Shown: one piece after another, positions 41,465 to 50,195 of the stretch | How the letters are laid out: the number at the start of each line of letters is the position of its first letter | How positions within the stretch are numbered: position 1 is the stretch's first letter | NCBI GenBank assembly: GCA_964511215.1 | Contig: CAZEER010000002.1 | Coordinates: forward strand, 11,940 to 75,939 | Direction of reading: 5' to 3' | From: CAZEER01 sp964511215 | GTDB taxonomy: Bacteria > Fidelibacterota > Marinisomatia > Marinisomatales > UBA1611 | Length of the DNA stretch: 64,000 bases | The notes under the pieces: model-generated | Seen by the model: the letters and a program-made list of their open reading frames with translations, nothing else | What the model was told of the DNA's origin: nothing | Databases searched by the model: none | Position numbers and translations under genes: made by a program

Positions 41465-43072
41465 ATGAAAGTAACTCTATTGGATTGTACACTACGTGAT
41501 GGTGGCTATTATAATAAATGGGATTTTGATGAAAAGATAGTTAAACATTACCTGAAAGCTATGAGTGCATCTTGTGTCGATTTTGTAGAATTAGGGTTTC
41601 GTTTCCAATCTAAGAATACCTTTTTCGGGCCCTATGCATACACTACTGATAATTTTATTAATAGTTTAGAACTACCACCTGGGCCAAAATATGGTGTTAT
41701 GATTAATGGTAAAGATTTTATTACCTCGGAGGATAAAAAAAACTCGTTAATCAATAGTAGTTTTCAAAAAAAGGAAAAATCGCCCATTTCCTTAATTAGA
41801 ATAGCAATGAATTTTGATTCTGTTCTTACTTCAAGATCCATTGTAGAATGTCTCAAGGATAAGGGGTATTTAATTGGCTTAAATATGATGCAATCCCATG
41901 GTAAGATTCACGAAGAATATGTAAATGTAGCAAAGGCTCTATCATCATGGGATTCTATTGATGTTTTATTTTTTGCCGATTCATTGGGTAATATGACCCC
42001 TAAGGATATCAAAAATATATGTTTATCAATCAGAGACGGTTGGGATGGTGAATTAGGTATTCACACTCATAATAATAAAACTTATGCTTTAATTAATTCA
42101 ATCACTGCAATCGAAAATGGAGTAAGTTGGGTTGATGGGACTATAACAGGGATGGGTCGTGGTGCAGGTAATGCACCAACAGAGAGTTTGATTTTAGAAA
42201 TGTCTAATTCAGGCTACCATAATGGTAATGTGAAAAAGATTCAATCAACTATAGAAGATTTCACAATATTGAAAAATAAATATAAGTGGGGTCCAAATCT
42301 CTATTATCATTATTCTGCTAATCATGAAATACATCCTTCATTTGTTCAAACTCTTCTTGAGGGTAGAAGATATGGTGCAAATCAGATTATGGGTGCACTA
42401 GCTTTCCTTGCAGATAAAGATTCATCTTCATTTAGTGCAAATGCATTGCGCAAAGCTATTTATGGAAATCACTCACATTATAATGGTGATTGGGATGCAA
42501 GTGGATGGTTAAGTGGAGAAACTGTTCTTATAGTAGGGGCGGGTCCCTCAGTGAAAAAATACAAAGATTACATTCTGCAATACATTGAAAAACAATCTCC
42601 GACTGTTTTTCATCTTAATATAAATCCTCATTTGCCAAGTACAAATGTAAAAGCATCAATTGTATGTAATGAAACTCGAATTTTGCTTGATGCATCGCGA
42701 TACAAATATTTAAATCATCCAATCATTATGCCCAAAAAGAGAATAGGCATGTTAATACAAGATGAGTTAAAAGAATTAGATATTCTCGATTATGGACTTA
42801 TTCTAGAATCAGAAGCTTTCAAAATTAAATCAAATTTTTGTATACTGGGTTGGCCATTAGCTATAGCGTATGCATTATCAATTATCACTATTGGTGAGCC
42901 AAAAGCTATCCATCTAGTTGGTTTTGATGGTTATGATGCTGATGATCCTAGACAAAAACAAATGAATGATATATTAAAAAAATATAAGAATACAAAAGAG
43001 AGTGTTCCGTTATTATCTTTAACACCCACAAATTATAGAATAAAACAAGGCTCTATATTTTCAGTAATATAA
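41465..43072 (+). CDS. DRE-TIM aldolase fused to GAGPS Rossmann domain (DUF115/MptE/GT42-like)
   Basis: Protein of 535 aa. Residues 1 to about 310 form an HMG-CoA-lyase/4-hydroxy-2-oxovalerate-aldolase barrel: LLDCTLRDGGYYN at the start (catalytic Arg and metal Asp), FFADSLGNMTPKDI, GIHTHNN (metal His pair) and GMGRGAGNAPTE. Residues about 350-535 begin LIVGAGPSVKKYKD and continue with LGWPLAIAYALSI, AIHLVGFDGYDADDPRQK and LLSLTPTNYRI. This second pattern is shared by DUF115, MptE-like pyrophosphokinases and GT42 sialyltransferases. Aldol chemistry fused to a possible CMP-sugar or diphosphate-handling domain, upstream of a KdsB homologue, suggests ulosonic-acid synthesis or transfer. Confidence 0.78.
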   Translation: MKVTLLDCTLRDGGYYNKWDFDEKIVKHYLKAMSASCVDFVELGFRFQSKNTFFGPYAYTTDNFINSLELPPGPKYGVMINGKDFITSEDKKNSLINSSFQKKEKSPISLIRIAMNFDSVLTSRSIVECLKDKGYLIGLNMMQSHGKIHEEYVNVAKALSSWDSIDVLFFADSLGNMTPKDIKNICLSIRDGWDGELGIHTHNNKTYALINSITAIENGVSWVDGTITGMGRGAGNAPTESLILEMSNSGYHNGNVKKIQSTIEDFTILKNKYKWGPNLYYHYSANHEIHPSFVQTLLEGRRYGANQIMGALAFLADKDSSSFSANALRKAIYGNHSHYNGDWDASGWLSGETVLIVGAGPSVKKYKDYILQYIEKQSPTVFHLNINPHLPSTNVKASIVCNETRILLDASRYKYLNHPIIMPKKRIGMLIQDELKELDILDYGLILESEAFKIKSNFCILGWPLAIAYALSIITIGEPKAIHLVGFDGYDADDPRQKQMNDILKKYKNTKESVPLLSLTPTNYRIKQGSIFSVI

Positions 43073-43076
43073 TTCT

Positions 43077-43814
43077 ATGGATAAATATAAGGATCTAAAA
43101 CATCTTTGTTTTGATAAAGATGGAGTTTTAATTGATGTCCATGCGTATTGGTCTCATACAACTAAAATTAGAGCAGACTTTTTTAAAAATAAATTTCATT
43201 TAACAGATCTTCAAACTTCTAAATTGATTGAAGCCATGGGCATTAATACAACAACAGAAAAGATAAAAAGATCTGGACCGATAGGCTATAAGCCAAGAGA
43301 AAAAGTTATAGATTCTCTTAGAAAAAAATTAGAAGAATTTTTGATCAAAACAGATTATCCAGACATTGTAGAAGATTTTAAAAATATAGATGAATATCAG
43401 CAAAGAAAGGGCGATTTTAAGATATTACTTATAGAAGGAGTTAGAGAATTTCTAGAAAAAAATAAAAACAAGTTTTCAATGAGTGTTTTTACATCAGATA
43501 GGAAAAAGAATGCTGAATTATCTCTAAAAAATTGTGATATCCTTAATTATTTTGATATTGTTTTAGGTGGAGATGATGTTCAATCATCTAAACCGAACCC
43601 CGAGGGTATTTTAATCGCATGCGATAAATTAGATTGTGATACTAGCCATACTGCATATTTATCTGATACTTCGAGTGATTTACTTATGGCAAAGCAGGCT
43701 AATTTACCTGTCAAAATTGGTCTGCTTACTGGACTTGGTAATAAAAAACAGCTAAAGATGTATGGGGATTTAATTTGTGATAATTTAACGGAGCTTAATA
43801 ATTATTTTTTGTGA
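43077..43814 (+). CDS. HAD-superfamily phosphatase
   Basis: Protein of 245 aa. Seen: CFDKDGVLIDVHAYW, where DKDGV gives the DxDxV/T nucleophile motif; SVFTSDRKKNAE (motif II Thr/Ser); SSKPNPEGI (motif III Lys); and YLSDTSSDLLMAKQA (motif IV Asp). HAD-IA type with a helical cap (residues about 20-110). Removes phosphate from a small molecule; between an aldolase and a KdsB homologue a KdsC-like role on a phosphorylated ulosonate is plausible, although it is larger than KdsC. Stop overlaps the next ATG (TGATG). Confidence 0.8.
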   Translation: MDKYKDLKHLCFDKDGVLIDVHAYWSHTTKIRADFFKNKFHLTDLQTSKLIEAMGINTTTEKIKRSGPIGYKPREKVIDSLRKKLEEFLIKTDYPDIVEDFKNIDEYQQRKGDFKILLIEGVREFLEKNKNKFSMSVFTSDRKKNAELSLKNCDILNYFDIVLGGDDVQSSKPNPEGILIACDKLDCDTSHTAYLSDTSSDLLMAKQANLPVKIGLLTGLGNKKQLKMYGDLICDNLTELNNYFL

Positions 43815-44653
43815 TGGATTTATACAATGCAACAGTAGAAATACATAGAAATAACAAAATATCAACTATCTTTAGAGTTTATCCAGATTTTCCGATTAGA
43901 AAGTTTATACCAGGTCAATATGGAAGCCTTGGATTAATAAATGATAAAGGAGATAGGTTAATTAAAAGAGCGTATTCAATTTCTTCATCCATCATTGATT
44001 TATCTACTAATAAACTACAGGATCAGAGGAGAATAAAATATTTAGAGTTTTATATTAATCGTGTAAAAGAGCACAATAAAAGAGAACAGATTACACCTAA
44101 ATTATTTAAATTGAAAACTGGAGATAGATTATTTTGTGGGGAAAAAATTATTGGCAATTATATTTACCAGGATCATAAAGAATGGAAAAATATTTTCTTG
44201 ATTAGCACTCATACAGGCGAGTCTCCAAATAACTCAATTATAAACAAATTATTATTAGATGGTAAAGATATTAATATCTGTAATTTAAATGTTGGTAAAA
44301 TTTTTTCATCTATTTATAGTGAGGAGCATAAATTTTTAGAAAAAAAAATAAATAATTATAAATTCATACAATACGAGGATAATACTGAAAACTATTTAGA
44401 GTTAACTTGCTATATTGAAGGGTTTTTAAATAATGATACTTCGATAACTAAAGCAATTGGTTTTGAATTTAATAAAGAAAATACTTTGATTATGTTATGT
44501 GGGGATCCAAAAATGATTGGTGCCCCAATTAAGAAAGGGAATTGGGAATATGTATATCCGAGAAATGGCTTAATAAAACTATTGCAGAAGAGCTCTTTAG
44601 AATTAACAACAAGATTTAAATTAGGAAGTATAGTGTATGAATCATACTGGTAG
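43814..44653 (+). CDS. Ferredoxin-NADP reductase-like flavoprotein
   Basis: Protein of 279 aa from ATG 43814 (TGATG overlap; a GTG one codon earlier is possible). Seen: FIPGQYGSLGL, the FAD-binding RAYSISSS (RxYS), STHTGESPNNSI for the NADP-ribose side, LIMLCGDPKMIG, and a final aromatic VYESYW. These match bacterial ferredoxin-NADP+ reductases. Passes electrons between NADPH and an iron-sulfur protein; the next gene encodes a 2x[4Fe-4S] protein and overlaps it by 17 nt, so they are probably partners. Confidence 0.78.
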   Translation: MDLYNATVEIHRNNKISTIFRVYPDFPIRKFIPGQYGSLGLINDKGDRLIKRAYSISSSIIDLSTNKLQDQRRIKYLEFYINRVKEHNKREQITPKLFKLKTGDRLFCGEKIIGNYIYQDHKEWKNIFLISTHTGESPNNSIINKLLLDGKDINICNLNVGKIFSSIYSEEHKFLEKKINNYKFIQYEDNTENYLELTCYIEGFLNNDTSITKAIGFEFNKENTLIMLCGDPKMIGAPIKKGNWEYVYPRNGLIKLLQKSSLELTTRFKLGSIVYESYW

Positions 44654-45656
44654 TAATATGCAAGATAGGTTTGAACTACAAAAATCAATTATGGAGGATG
44701 GTAAGCTTTTTAAATTAATTTGTGGCGCTGGGAATGAGGATGCTGAAGAAGTTTATAAACTTTGTTTAGTCTATACATTGGCAGGGACTAATGCGATTGA
44801 CATGTCTGCTAATGTTGAAGTAGTAAGATCTGCAGTGGAGGGGGTAAATGCTGCAGAAGAGCTTTTAGAAAAATATAATTTAAAAAACTACGTTCGTCCA
44901 TATTTGACGGTTTCAATTGGGATGCCTGGAGATCACCATGTTAGAAAAGCTAAGATACTAAATGATAAATGTACAGAGTGTGACGCGTGTATTCCTGTAT
45001 GTCCAACGGATGCTATTCCAGATATTTTAAATATAATTGAAAGTAGGTGTATTGGTTGTGGTGCATGTGGAGTTGCATGTCAAGATGATGCAATTGGCTA
45101 TAGTCATAAAGAAATAGAAATTGAATCTGTGCTTGAAGACTGTGTTAACTTAGGCGTAGAAAACATTGAATTGCATGCTTCTGTTATTGATGATAAACCA
45201 GTGTTAAATGAATGGAATATTGTAAATAAAATAAATCCTAATGGCTTTAATAGTGTTTGCATTGATAGAGGTTATCTCTCTAATCATGCTCTCCAAGTTA
45301 GAATAAAGAATATGTTGGAAATCTGCGAAGATCGGATGATCGTTCAAGCAGATGGAATTCCTATGTCGGGTGGTTCAGATGATTTTAGAACTACACTTCA
45401 AGCCGTAGCATGTGCTGATATTGTTGATAAATTTTCCTTACCTGTGCATATACTTTTATCTGGAGGGACGAACAGTCAGAGTATCAAACTTTCACAAGCA
45501 TGCAGTGTACCATTTGCAGGTGTCTCAATTGGAACATATGCTAGGCATTTAGTTTATCCATTTATTAATAATGCTAATTTTCCTAATCAAGAAATTTTAG
45601 ATAATGCTGTTGGTGCAGCAAAACAACTAGTTGATACTTGTCTAAATCCGTCATGA
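44637..45656 (+). CDS. LdpA-like iron-sulfur protein, 2x[4Fe-4S] ferredoxin domain
   Basis: Protein of 339 aa. Seen: an N-terminal barrel-like part (FKLICGAGNEDAEEV, GTNAIDMSANVEVVRSA); two full ferredoxin motifs near residues 118 and 142 (CTECDACIPVCP and CIGCGACGVAC), each CxxCxxCxxxC; and a C-terminal half with IVQADGIPMSGGSDD and LPVHILLSGGTNSQS. This order matches LdpA, which in cyanobacteria senses redox state for the clock. Here it is linked to an FNR and to sugar-acid enzymes, so a catalytic role is more likely. ATG 44637 is chosen for AGGAA 10 nt upstream; ATG 44658 is possible. Confidence 0.78.
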   Translation: MNHTGSNMQDRFELQKSIMEDGKLFKLICGAGNEDAEEVYKLCLVYTLAGTNAIDMSANVEVVRSAVEGVNAAEELLEKYNLKNYVRPYLTVSIGMPGDHHVRKAKILNDKCTECDACIPVCPTDAIPDILNIIESRCIGCGACGVACQDDAIGYSHKEIEIESVLEDCVNLGVENIELHASVIDDKPVLNEWNIVNKINPNGFNSVCIDRGYLSNHALQVRIKNMLEICEDRMIVQADGIPMSGGSDDFRTTLQAVACADIVDKFSLPVHILLSGGTNSQSIKLSQACSVPFAGVSIGTYARHLVYPFINNANFPNQEILDNAVGAAKQLVDTCLNPS

Positions 45657-46417
45657 ATAAGGGTTTAAGGCAGAAAATAAAAATGAATCAGCCTGTTATT
45701 GGGACATGGAATACTATGGACTCGGTACTGTCAACTGAAGTTTTAGCAAGTAGTGGAATTGATTTTTTGATTATTGATTTTGAACATGGGCCATTTCAAA
45801 TTGCCAATGTACACAATTTTATTAATGCATCCTTGCTATATAATTGCTCTCCTATTGTAAGAGTACCAAAAAACACTCAATGGATGTCGCTTCAAGCGCT
45901 TGATCAAGGAGCAAATGGAATCATGATGCCTGGAATAAAAAATAAGCGTAGTGCTAAAAAATTTATTGATCAAATAAAATATGCACCCGTTGGAAAAAGA
46001 GGATATTCACCTTTCACAAAGTCTGGAGGATTCTCAAACGAAAATTTAAATTATAAAAATGAAGCAAATGAATTAACCACATCAATTATTATTATAGAAG
46101 ATATGGATGGGTTAAATAATATTGATGAAATATTAGAAGTTGATGCCCTAGATGTAATTTACTTTGGTGCTTATGATTTATCACAAGTTTTAGGCTTTCC
46201 TGGTGACGTTTACAATAACAGGTTGCTCGACTTACTTAAGCCTGCTATTGAAAAAGTAACAAAAATAGGGAAATTTGCTGGAGGTTTTGTACCTCAAAAT
46301 AAAGATGAATTAATATTTGTAAAAGAGCTAGGTATCAATTTTATTACATATGGAGTAGATACTAATATTTTACATAAATCATTAAAAGCAATTAATGATT
46401 GGTTTAAATTTAATTAA
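45653..46417 (+). CDS. HpcH/HpaI-family class II aldolase
   Basis: Metal-dependent pyruvate aldolase of 254 aa from ATG 45653, which overlaps the previous stop (ATGA); a TTG 15 nt upstream is less likely. Seen: VIGTWNTMDS, IDFEHGPFQ with the catalytic His 45, IVRVPKN with the substrate Arg, GIMMPGIKN, the metal Glu in IIIEDMDG, and YFGAYDLSQVLGFPGD with the metal Asp. These enzymes join or split pyruvate and an aldehyde to give 4-hydroxy-2-oxo acids. Directly before the KdsB homologue, it may make the 3-deoxy-2-ulosonic skeleton. Confidence 0.85.
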   Translation: MNKGLRQKIKMNQPVIGTWNTMDSVLSTEVLASSGIDFLIIDFEHGPFQIANVHNFINASLLYNCSPIVRVPKNTQWMSLQALDQGANGIMMPGIKNKRSAKKFIDQIKYAPVGKRGYSPFTKSGGFSNENLNYKNEANELTTSIIIIEDMDGLNNIDEILEVDALDVIYFGAYDLSQVLGFPGDVYNNRLLDLLKPAIEKVTKIGKFAGGFVPQNKDELIFVKELGINFITYGVDTNILHKSLKAINDWFKFN

Positions 46418-46432
46418 TTTGAATAATTATTA

Positions 46433-47170
46433 TTGAAAGTAGTAGGTCTAATTCCTTCTAGGTTAAAATCATCGCGATTGCCAGGAAAACCACTTAAAAA
46501 TATTTGTGGTCTACCAATGATTGTACATGTATATAAAAGATGTCTTTTATCAGAGCTATTAGATGACGTGTTTGTTGTAACTGATAGTAACCAAATTAAA
46601 TCTGCTGTTGAGAGTTTTGATGGTGAAGTTATTATGTCATCAAAAGAGCATCAAACAGGGACAGATAGGATTGCTGAGGCAGCAAAAAACATTTCAGCCG
46701 ATATTATTGTTAATATACAAGGGGATGAAGCTTTAGTTGTCCCGAGTCATATTGATAAGGTAACAAAAGCATTAATTAACGATCCAAAGTTGAATATTGC
46801 GATACTTGTTAATACTTTTTATAAGAAAGATTCTCTTTCTGATATAAAAGTAGTATTAAATAATAGATCAGAGGTTTTGTATCTATCACGTAGTGATATC
46901 CCAAATGATTATCATAATAAAAACCAAGAAATGTTAAAAGCATATCACATTGTTCCTTTCAGAAAAAAATTCCTCTTAGAGTATACTAAAATGCCAAAAA
47001 GTTTTTTAGAATTAATAGAAAATAATGAATATTTGAGAATACTTGAAAATGGATATAACATTAAAGCAGTAAAAGTCAATAGTTCTGCCATTAGCGTAGA
47101 TACGTATGATGATTTGGAAATTGTAAGAAAATTAATGATAGCAGATAAGTATTTCAATTTATACTCATAA
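46433..47170 (+). CDS. kdsB: CMP-Kdo synthetase homologue (KdsB)
   Basis: Protein of 245 aa from TTG 46433. Seen: LIPSRLKSSRLPGKPL near the start (CTP-binding), VVTDSNQI, SKEHQTGTDRIAEA, IVNIQGDEALV (metal and sugar site), SRSDIP, AYHIVPFRKKFL and VNSSAISVDTYDDLEIV. These fit 3-deoxy-manno-octulosonate cytidylyltransferase, which makes CMP-Kdo. A genome usually has its own kdsB with other core-LPS genes, and this copy stands with two aldolases and redox proteins, so it may activate a different 3-deoxy-ulosonic acid. Confidence 0.88.
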   Translation: MKVVGLIPSRLKSSRLPGKPLKNICGLPMIVHVYKRCLLSELLDDVFVVTDSNQIKSAVESFDGEVIMSSKEHQTGTDRIAEAAKNISADIIVNIQGDEALVVPSHIDKVTKALINDPKLNIAILVNTFYKKDSLSDIKVVLNNRSEVLYLSRSDIPNDYHNKNQEMLKAYHIVPFRKKFLLEYTKMPKSFLELIENNEYLRILENGYNIKAVKVNSSAISVDTYDDLEIVRKLMIADKYFNLYS

Positions 47171-47555
47171 AAAAATTAGTTATAGATTCGTTAAATGAAA
47201 CCAATTGGAATGAAACAAATATATGTTCATTAGTAATTGAACTTGATACTAAAAAATATATTGATACTATAAAATAGATAAGATAATTGATCATAATTAT
47301 TGATATTATTCTGGTTTTAATGATGTTGAAATTGATCGTAATACATTCGAGAAATTTAATTAAAAGCTAACAGTCATACTTAATATGAAGGTATGAATAA
47401 GGATATCAGCTTATTCGCGTTATAATTCTATAATTTTACATATTCTAATTGTAAAAGGAATTCAATCTCATGGCAGAAAGTAAATAAGATTATAGAATAA
47501 CAATCTTTATTTGATATGGTTTTTTTCACATCGTTGACTAATAGAAAGAATTTTT
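47171..47555 (+). pseudogene. Broken coding remnant before the assembly gap
   Basis: No intact gene in 385 nt. Frame fragments look protein-like but are interrupted: KKLVIDSLNETNWNE and CSLVIELDTKKYID end at TAG (about 47278), and in another frame IDKIIDHNY stops, then YYSGFNDVEIDRNTFEKF follows to TAA near 47363. This suggests one frame-shifted, nonsense-bearing gene, or low-quality bases next to the gap. From 47364 to 47555 nothing recognisable is seen. Family unknown. Confidence 0.35.
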
Positions 47556-47655
47556 NNNNNNNNNNNNNNNNNNNNNNNNNNNNNNNNNNNNNNNNNNNNN
47601 NNNNNNNNNNNNNNNNNNNNNNNNNNNNNNNNNNNNNNNNNNNNNNNNNNNNNNN
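47556..47655. other. Assembly gap, 100 N
   Basis: Exactly 100 N, the usual placeholder for a gap of unknown length. Genes may be missing here, and the joining of the two sides is not proven by sequence. Confidence 0.98.
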
Positions 47656-47657
47656 AA

Positions 47658-48707
47658 ATGAATTCTGGTCCCTTAGTGATAGAGCTTGATCCCACTGCAG
47701 TTTGTGACTTAGCATGCCCAGGATGTATAAGTGAAGATTTAGTCTCTATTGGTAACAGTTTTTCACGCGAAAAATTAATGGAGATGGGGCAAGACTTTAT
47801 TGATTGCGGTGTAAAAGCTGTTATTTTAATTGGTGGTGGTGAACCATTAGCTCACCCCCAAACAGGAGCTTTAATTAATCTATTGGGTAAAAATGATATC
47901 CACATTGGTATAACAACTAATGGATCTTTTATACATCGGTTTCTAGAGCCAATTGCTCAATACTCCAAATGGACTAGAGTTTCGATGGATGCTGGAAGTG
48001 ATGGGATCTTTAAAATTTTGAGACCAACAAAAGGTGGAAAATCGAAGTTTGGAAAAATTGTGAATAATATGAGAGATTTAGCAAAAATAAAAAAAGGAAA
48101 GTTAGGGTTTTCTTATTTAATTCAAACTGAAGCAGATGGACCAGGGATTGAAAGTAATTGTCATGAGATATATGATGCTGCAGTGCTTGCTAAGGATATA
48201 GGTTGTGATTATTTCGAGGTTAAGCCAACTTATCAATTCCGAGATGATGCAGTTCACAAACTAATGAAACATGATCCCAGTTTAATGGAAAAAGCAAAGA
48301 ATGAGATCGCTCGCCTGGATGACTTAGAAACAAATGACTTCAAGATCTTAACAGCTATTAATCTTAAATATTCTCTTGATGGAATTAATGTTAAGCAGCC
48401 TAAATCTTACAATATTTGTCCTTCAACGCATTTGAGGACTACGATAGCTCCTTCGGGTGCATTTATATGCCCATATTGGAGAGGAAAAGACGCATACAAT
48501 ATTGGAGATTTAAATAAAATGACGTTTAAAGAAATGTGGCATGGATCAAGGAGGAAAGAGGTTATGGATAGAACCAATATTGCTGTTGATTGTAAAGAAA
48601 TACATTGTCTCAGGCATCCTACAAATAACACTTGTATAGATTTTAAGAAAAAACTAAATGATGGTATTGAAATTTCGACTATTGATGAATTTGATAGATT
48701 CATCTAA
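47658..48707 (+). CDS. Radical SAM protein with SPASM-like C-terminus (5' end probably in gap)
   Basis: 349 aa are visible. Seen: the radical SAM cluster motif CDLACPGC at residues 16-23 (CxxxCxxC), VILIGGGEPLAHP, ITTNGSFI, RVSMDAGSDGIF, and a C-terminal cysteine set NICPSTH, FICPYWRG, VDCKEIHCLRHP, suggesting an added Fe-S cluster as in SPASM/twitch proteins. The ATG lies 2 nt after the N-run and only 15 residues precede the cluster motif; relatives have longer N-termini, so the true start is probably lost in the gap. Substrate unknown. Confidence 0.82.
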   Translation: MNSGPLVIELDPTAVCDLACPGCISEDLVSIGNSFSREKLMEMGQDFIDCGVKAVILIGGGEPLAHPQTGALINLLGKNDIHIGITTNGSFIHRFLEPIAQYSKWTRVSMDAGSDGIFKILRPTKGGKSKFGKIVNNMRDLAKIKKGKLGFSYLIQTEADGPGIESNCHEIYDAAVLAKDIGCDYFEVKPTYQFRDDAVHKLMKHDPSLMEKAKNEIARLDDLETNDFKILTAINLKYSLDGINVKQPKSYNICPSTHLRTTIAPSGAFICPYWRGKDAYNIGDLNKMTFKEMWHGSRRKEVMDRTNIAVDCKEIHCLRHPTNNTCIDFKKKLNDGIEISTIDEFDRFI

Positions 48708-48773
48708 TCCCCCATCCACAATTATAATAGCTCATATCTGATACCAAAACTTTTCCAATCTTTGTAAATAAAA

Positions 48774-50195
48774 ATGATTAAAGATATTTTTACGAAATAT
48801 AGCAAAAATGATTTTATCATAGGTCATAAAGGTTTAAAGCTTAGTTATGGACAATTTTGGGAATCATCTTTATCATATGCAAAGAAATTAGAATTAAGTG
48901 GGTGCAGAGAGGGTGATTTCGTAATTATCAAATTAGAAAATTGCGTTGAATATTTGAAGTTATATATTGCATGCATATTAAAGGGTCTTGTTGCTTGTCC
49001 TTTAGATCCAAAAATACTCGATCATAGATATAAAAAATTACTAGCCGATATTAATCCGAAGCTTGTAATTGATAATATTGAAACATTAAATAATGTGAAT
49101 GATGATAAAAAAATAAATGAGTTTTCTATAAAAAATTCTGATTTTGATTGTATAATGCTACAATCATCAGGTACAACAAGTTCGGTGAAAGGTATCTTAC
49201 ACACATCCAAATCTTTAATTAATAGCGCAATCTCTTTTTCAAGAATATCGGGTATTACTCAAAAAACGGTTGTTTATCATCATTTTCCAATGTTCTATAT
49301 GGCTGGAGTATTTAATATGTTTTTATGTCCTTTAGTATCGGGGAGTAAAATAGTCTTGGGCCAGAGATTTTCAAAAAACCAGATGTTTTCATTTTGGGAA
49401 ACTCCTGTGAAATTTGGTGTTAATAATCTCACACTCACACCTACAATGGCTATGGCTTTAGCAAAATTACACAAAAATCATAAATCGAAAAATTACATCT
49501 CCAATATTGAACAAATAGTAAGCACAAGCAGCTATCTACATAAATCGGTGTATGATGAGTTTGAAAAAATTTTTTCAAATGTTTTACAAACATGTTATGG
49601 CGTAACTGAGGTTGGAGGTTCAATAACTTATACAAGTAAGAATGATGCAGTGCGATTTAATTATGATACTGGATCATGTGGTAAAGAAATAAAATTCAAA
49701 TATAAAGGAAGTAAAAAAGATCCTGTAGAAATAATAATAAAAACGCCTTTCATGATGAGTGGATATTTTAGGAATGGGAAAAAGGTTAGTGGATTGAGAA
49801 ATGGATATTTTAATACTGGCGATATTGGGTATGTCAAAAACGGGAAATTATTCTTAACCGGTAGAAAGTCGGATATGATTAAAAAAGGTGGTGAGTTCAT
49901 ATCATTAAATGAAATAGAGGACACTCTATTGAAATCAAATATTGTGGAGGAAATGTGTGTATTAGGTATTGATGATAATTTCTGGAGTAATAAAATCTTA
50001 GTATTTTTTACACATAGGGATGGAAAAAATTTTGAAGAAATAAAAGAAAATCTTATAAATTTCGGTTTGAAATACCTTAGTGAGATTGAAATGCCGGATG
50101 AATTTATACACGTTAATAGTTTTCCCAAAACCAGCATTGGAAAAATAAAAAAGAATGAACTAATTAAATTTTATGATGATAGAAAATCTAAATGA
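48774..50195 (+). CDS. AMP-dependent acyl ligase (2)
   Basis: ANL-superfamily enzyme of 473 aa, shorter than usual. Seen: MLQSSGTTSSVKGILHT (P-loop, with SSGTTS), YHHFPMFYMAG, QTCYGVTEVGG, FNTGDIGYVKNGKLFLTGRKSD, KKGGEFISLNEIE and FPKTSIGKIKKNEL with the catalytic Lys. Adenylates a carboxylic acid and transfers it to CoA or an ACP; the ACP at 51597 is the likely acceptor. Overlaps the aldehyde dehydrogenase by ATGA. Confidence 0.84.
   Translation: MIKDIFTKYSKNDFIIGHKGLKLSYGQFWESSLSYAKKLELSGCREGDFVIIKLENCVEYLKLYIACILKGLVACPLDPKILDHRYKKLLADINPKLVIDNIETLNNVNDDKKINEFSIKNSDFDCIMLQSSGTTSSVKGILHTSKSLINSAISFSRISGITQKTVVYHHFPMFYMAGVFNMFLCPLVSGSKIVLGQRFSKNQMFSFWETPVKFGVNNLTLTPTMAMALAKLHKNHKSKNYISNIEQIVSTSSYLHKSVYDEFEKIFSNVLQTCYGVTEVGGSITYTSKNDAVRFNYDTGSCGKEIKFKYKGSKKDPVEIIIKTPFMMSGYFRNGKKVSGLRNGYFNTGDIGYVKNGKLFLTGRKSDMIKKGGEFISLNEIEDTLLKSNIVEEMCVLGIDDNFWSNKILVFFTHRDGKNFEEIKENLINFGLKYLSEIEMPDEFIHVNSFPKTSIGKIKKNELIKFYDDRKSK

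Noticed and set aside
44637..45656. Calling the LdpA-like protein a circadian clock component
   Set aside because: No clock genes in the window; partner genes are an FNR and an aldolase, so clock function cannot be inferred.
47428..47715. Minus-strand frames running across the N-run
   Set aside because: They exist only because unknown bases are read as open; no coding evidence.
49661..50137. 158-codon open frame on the - strand
   Set aside because: Antisense to the AMP-ligase C-terminal motifs; no domain and no ribosome site.
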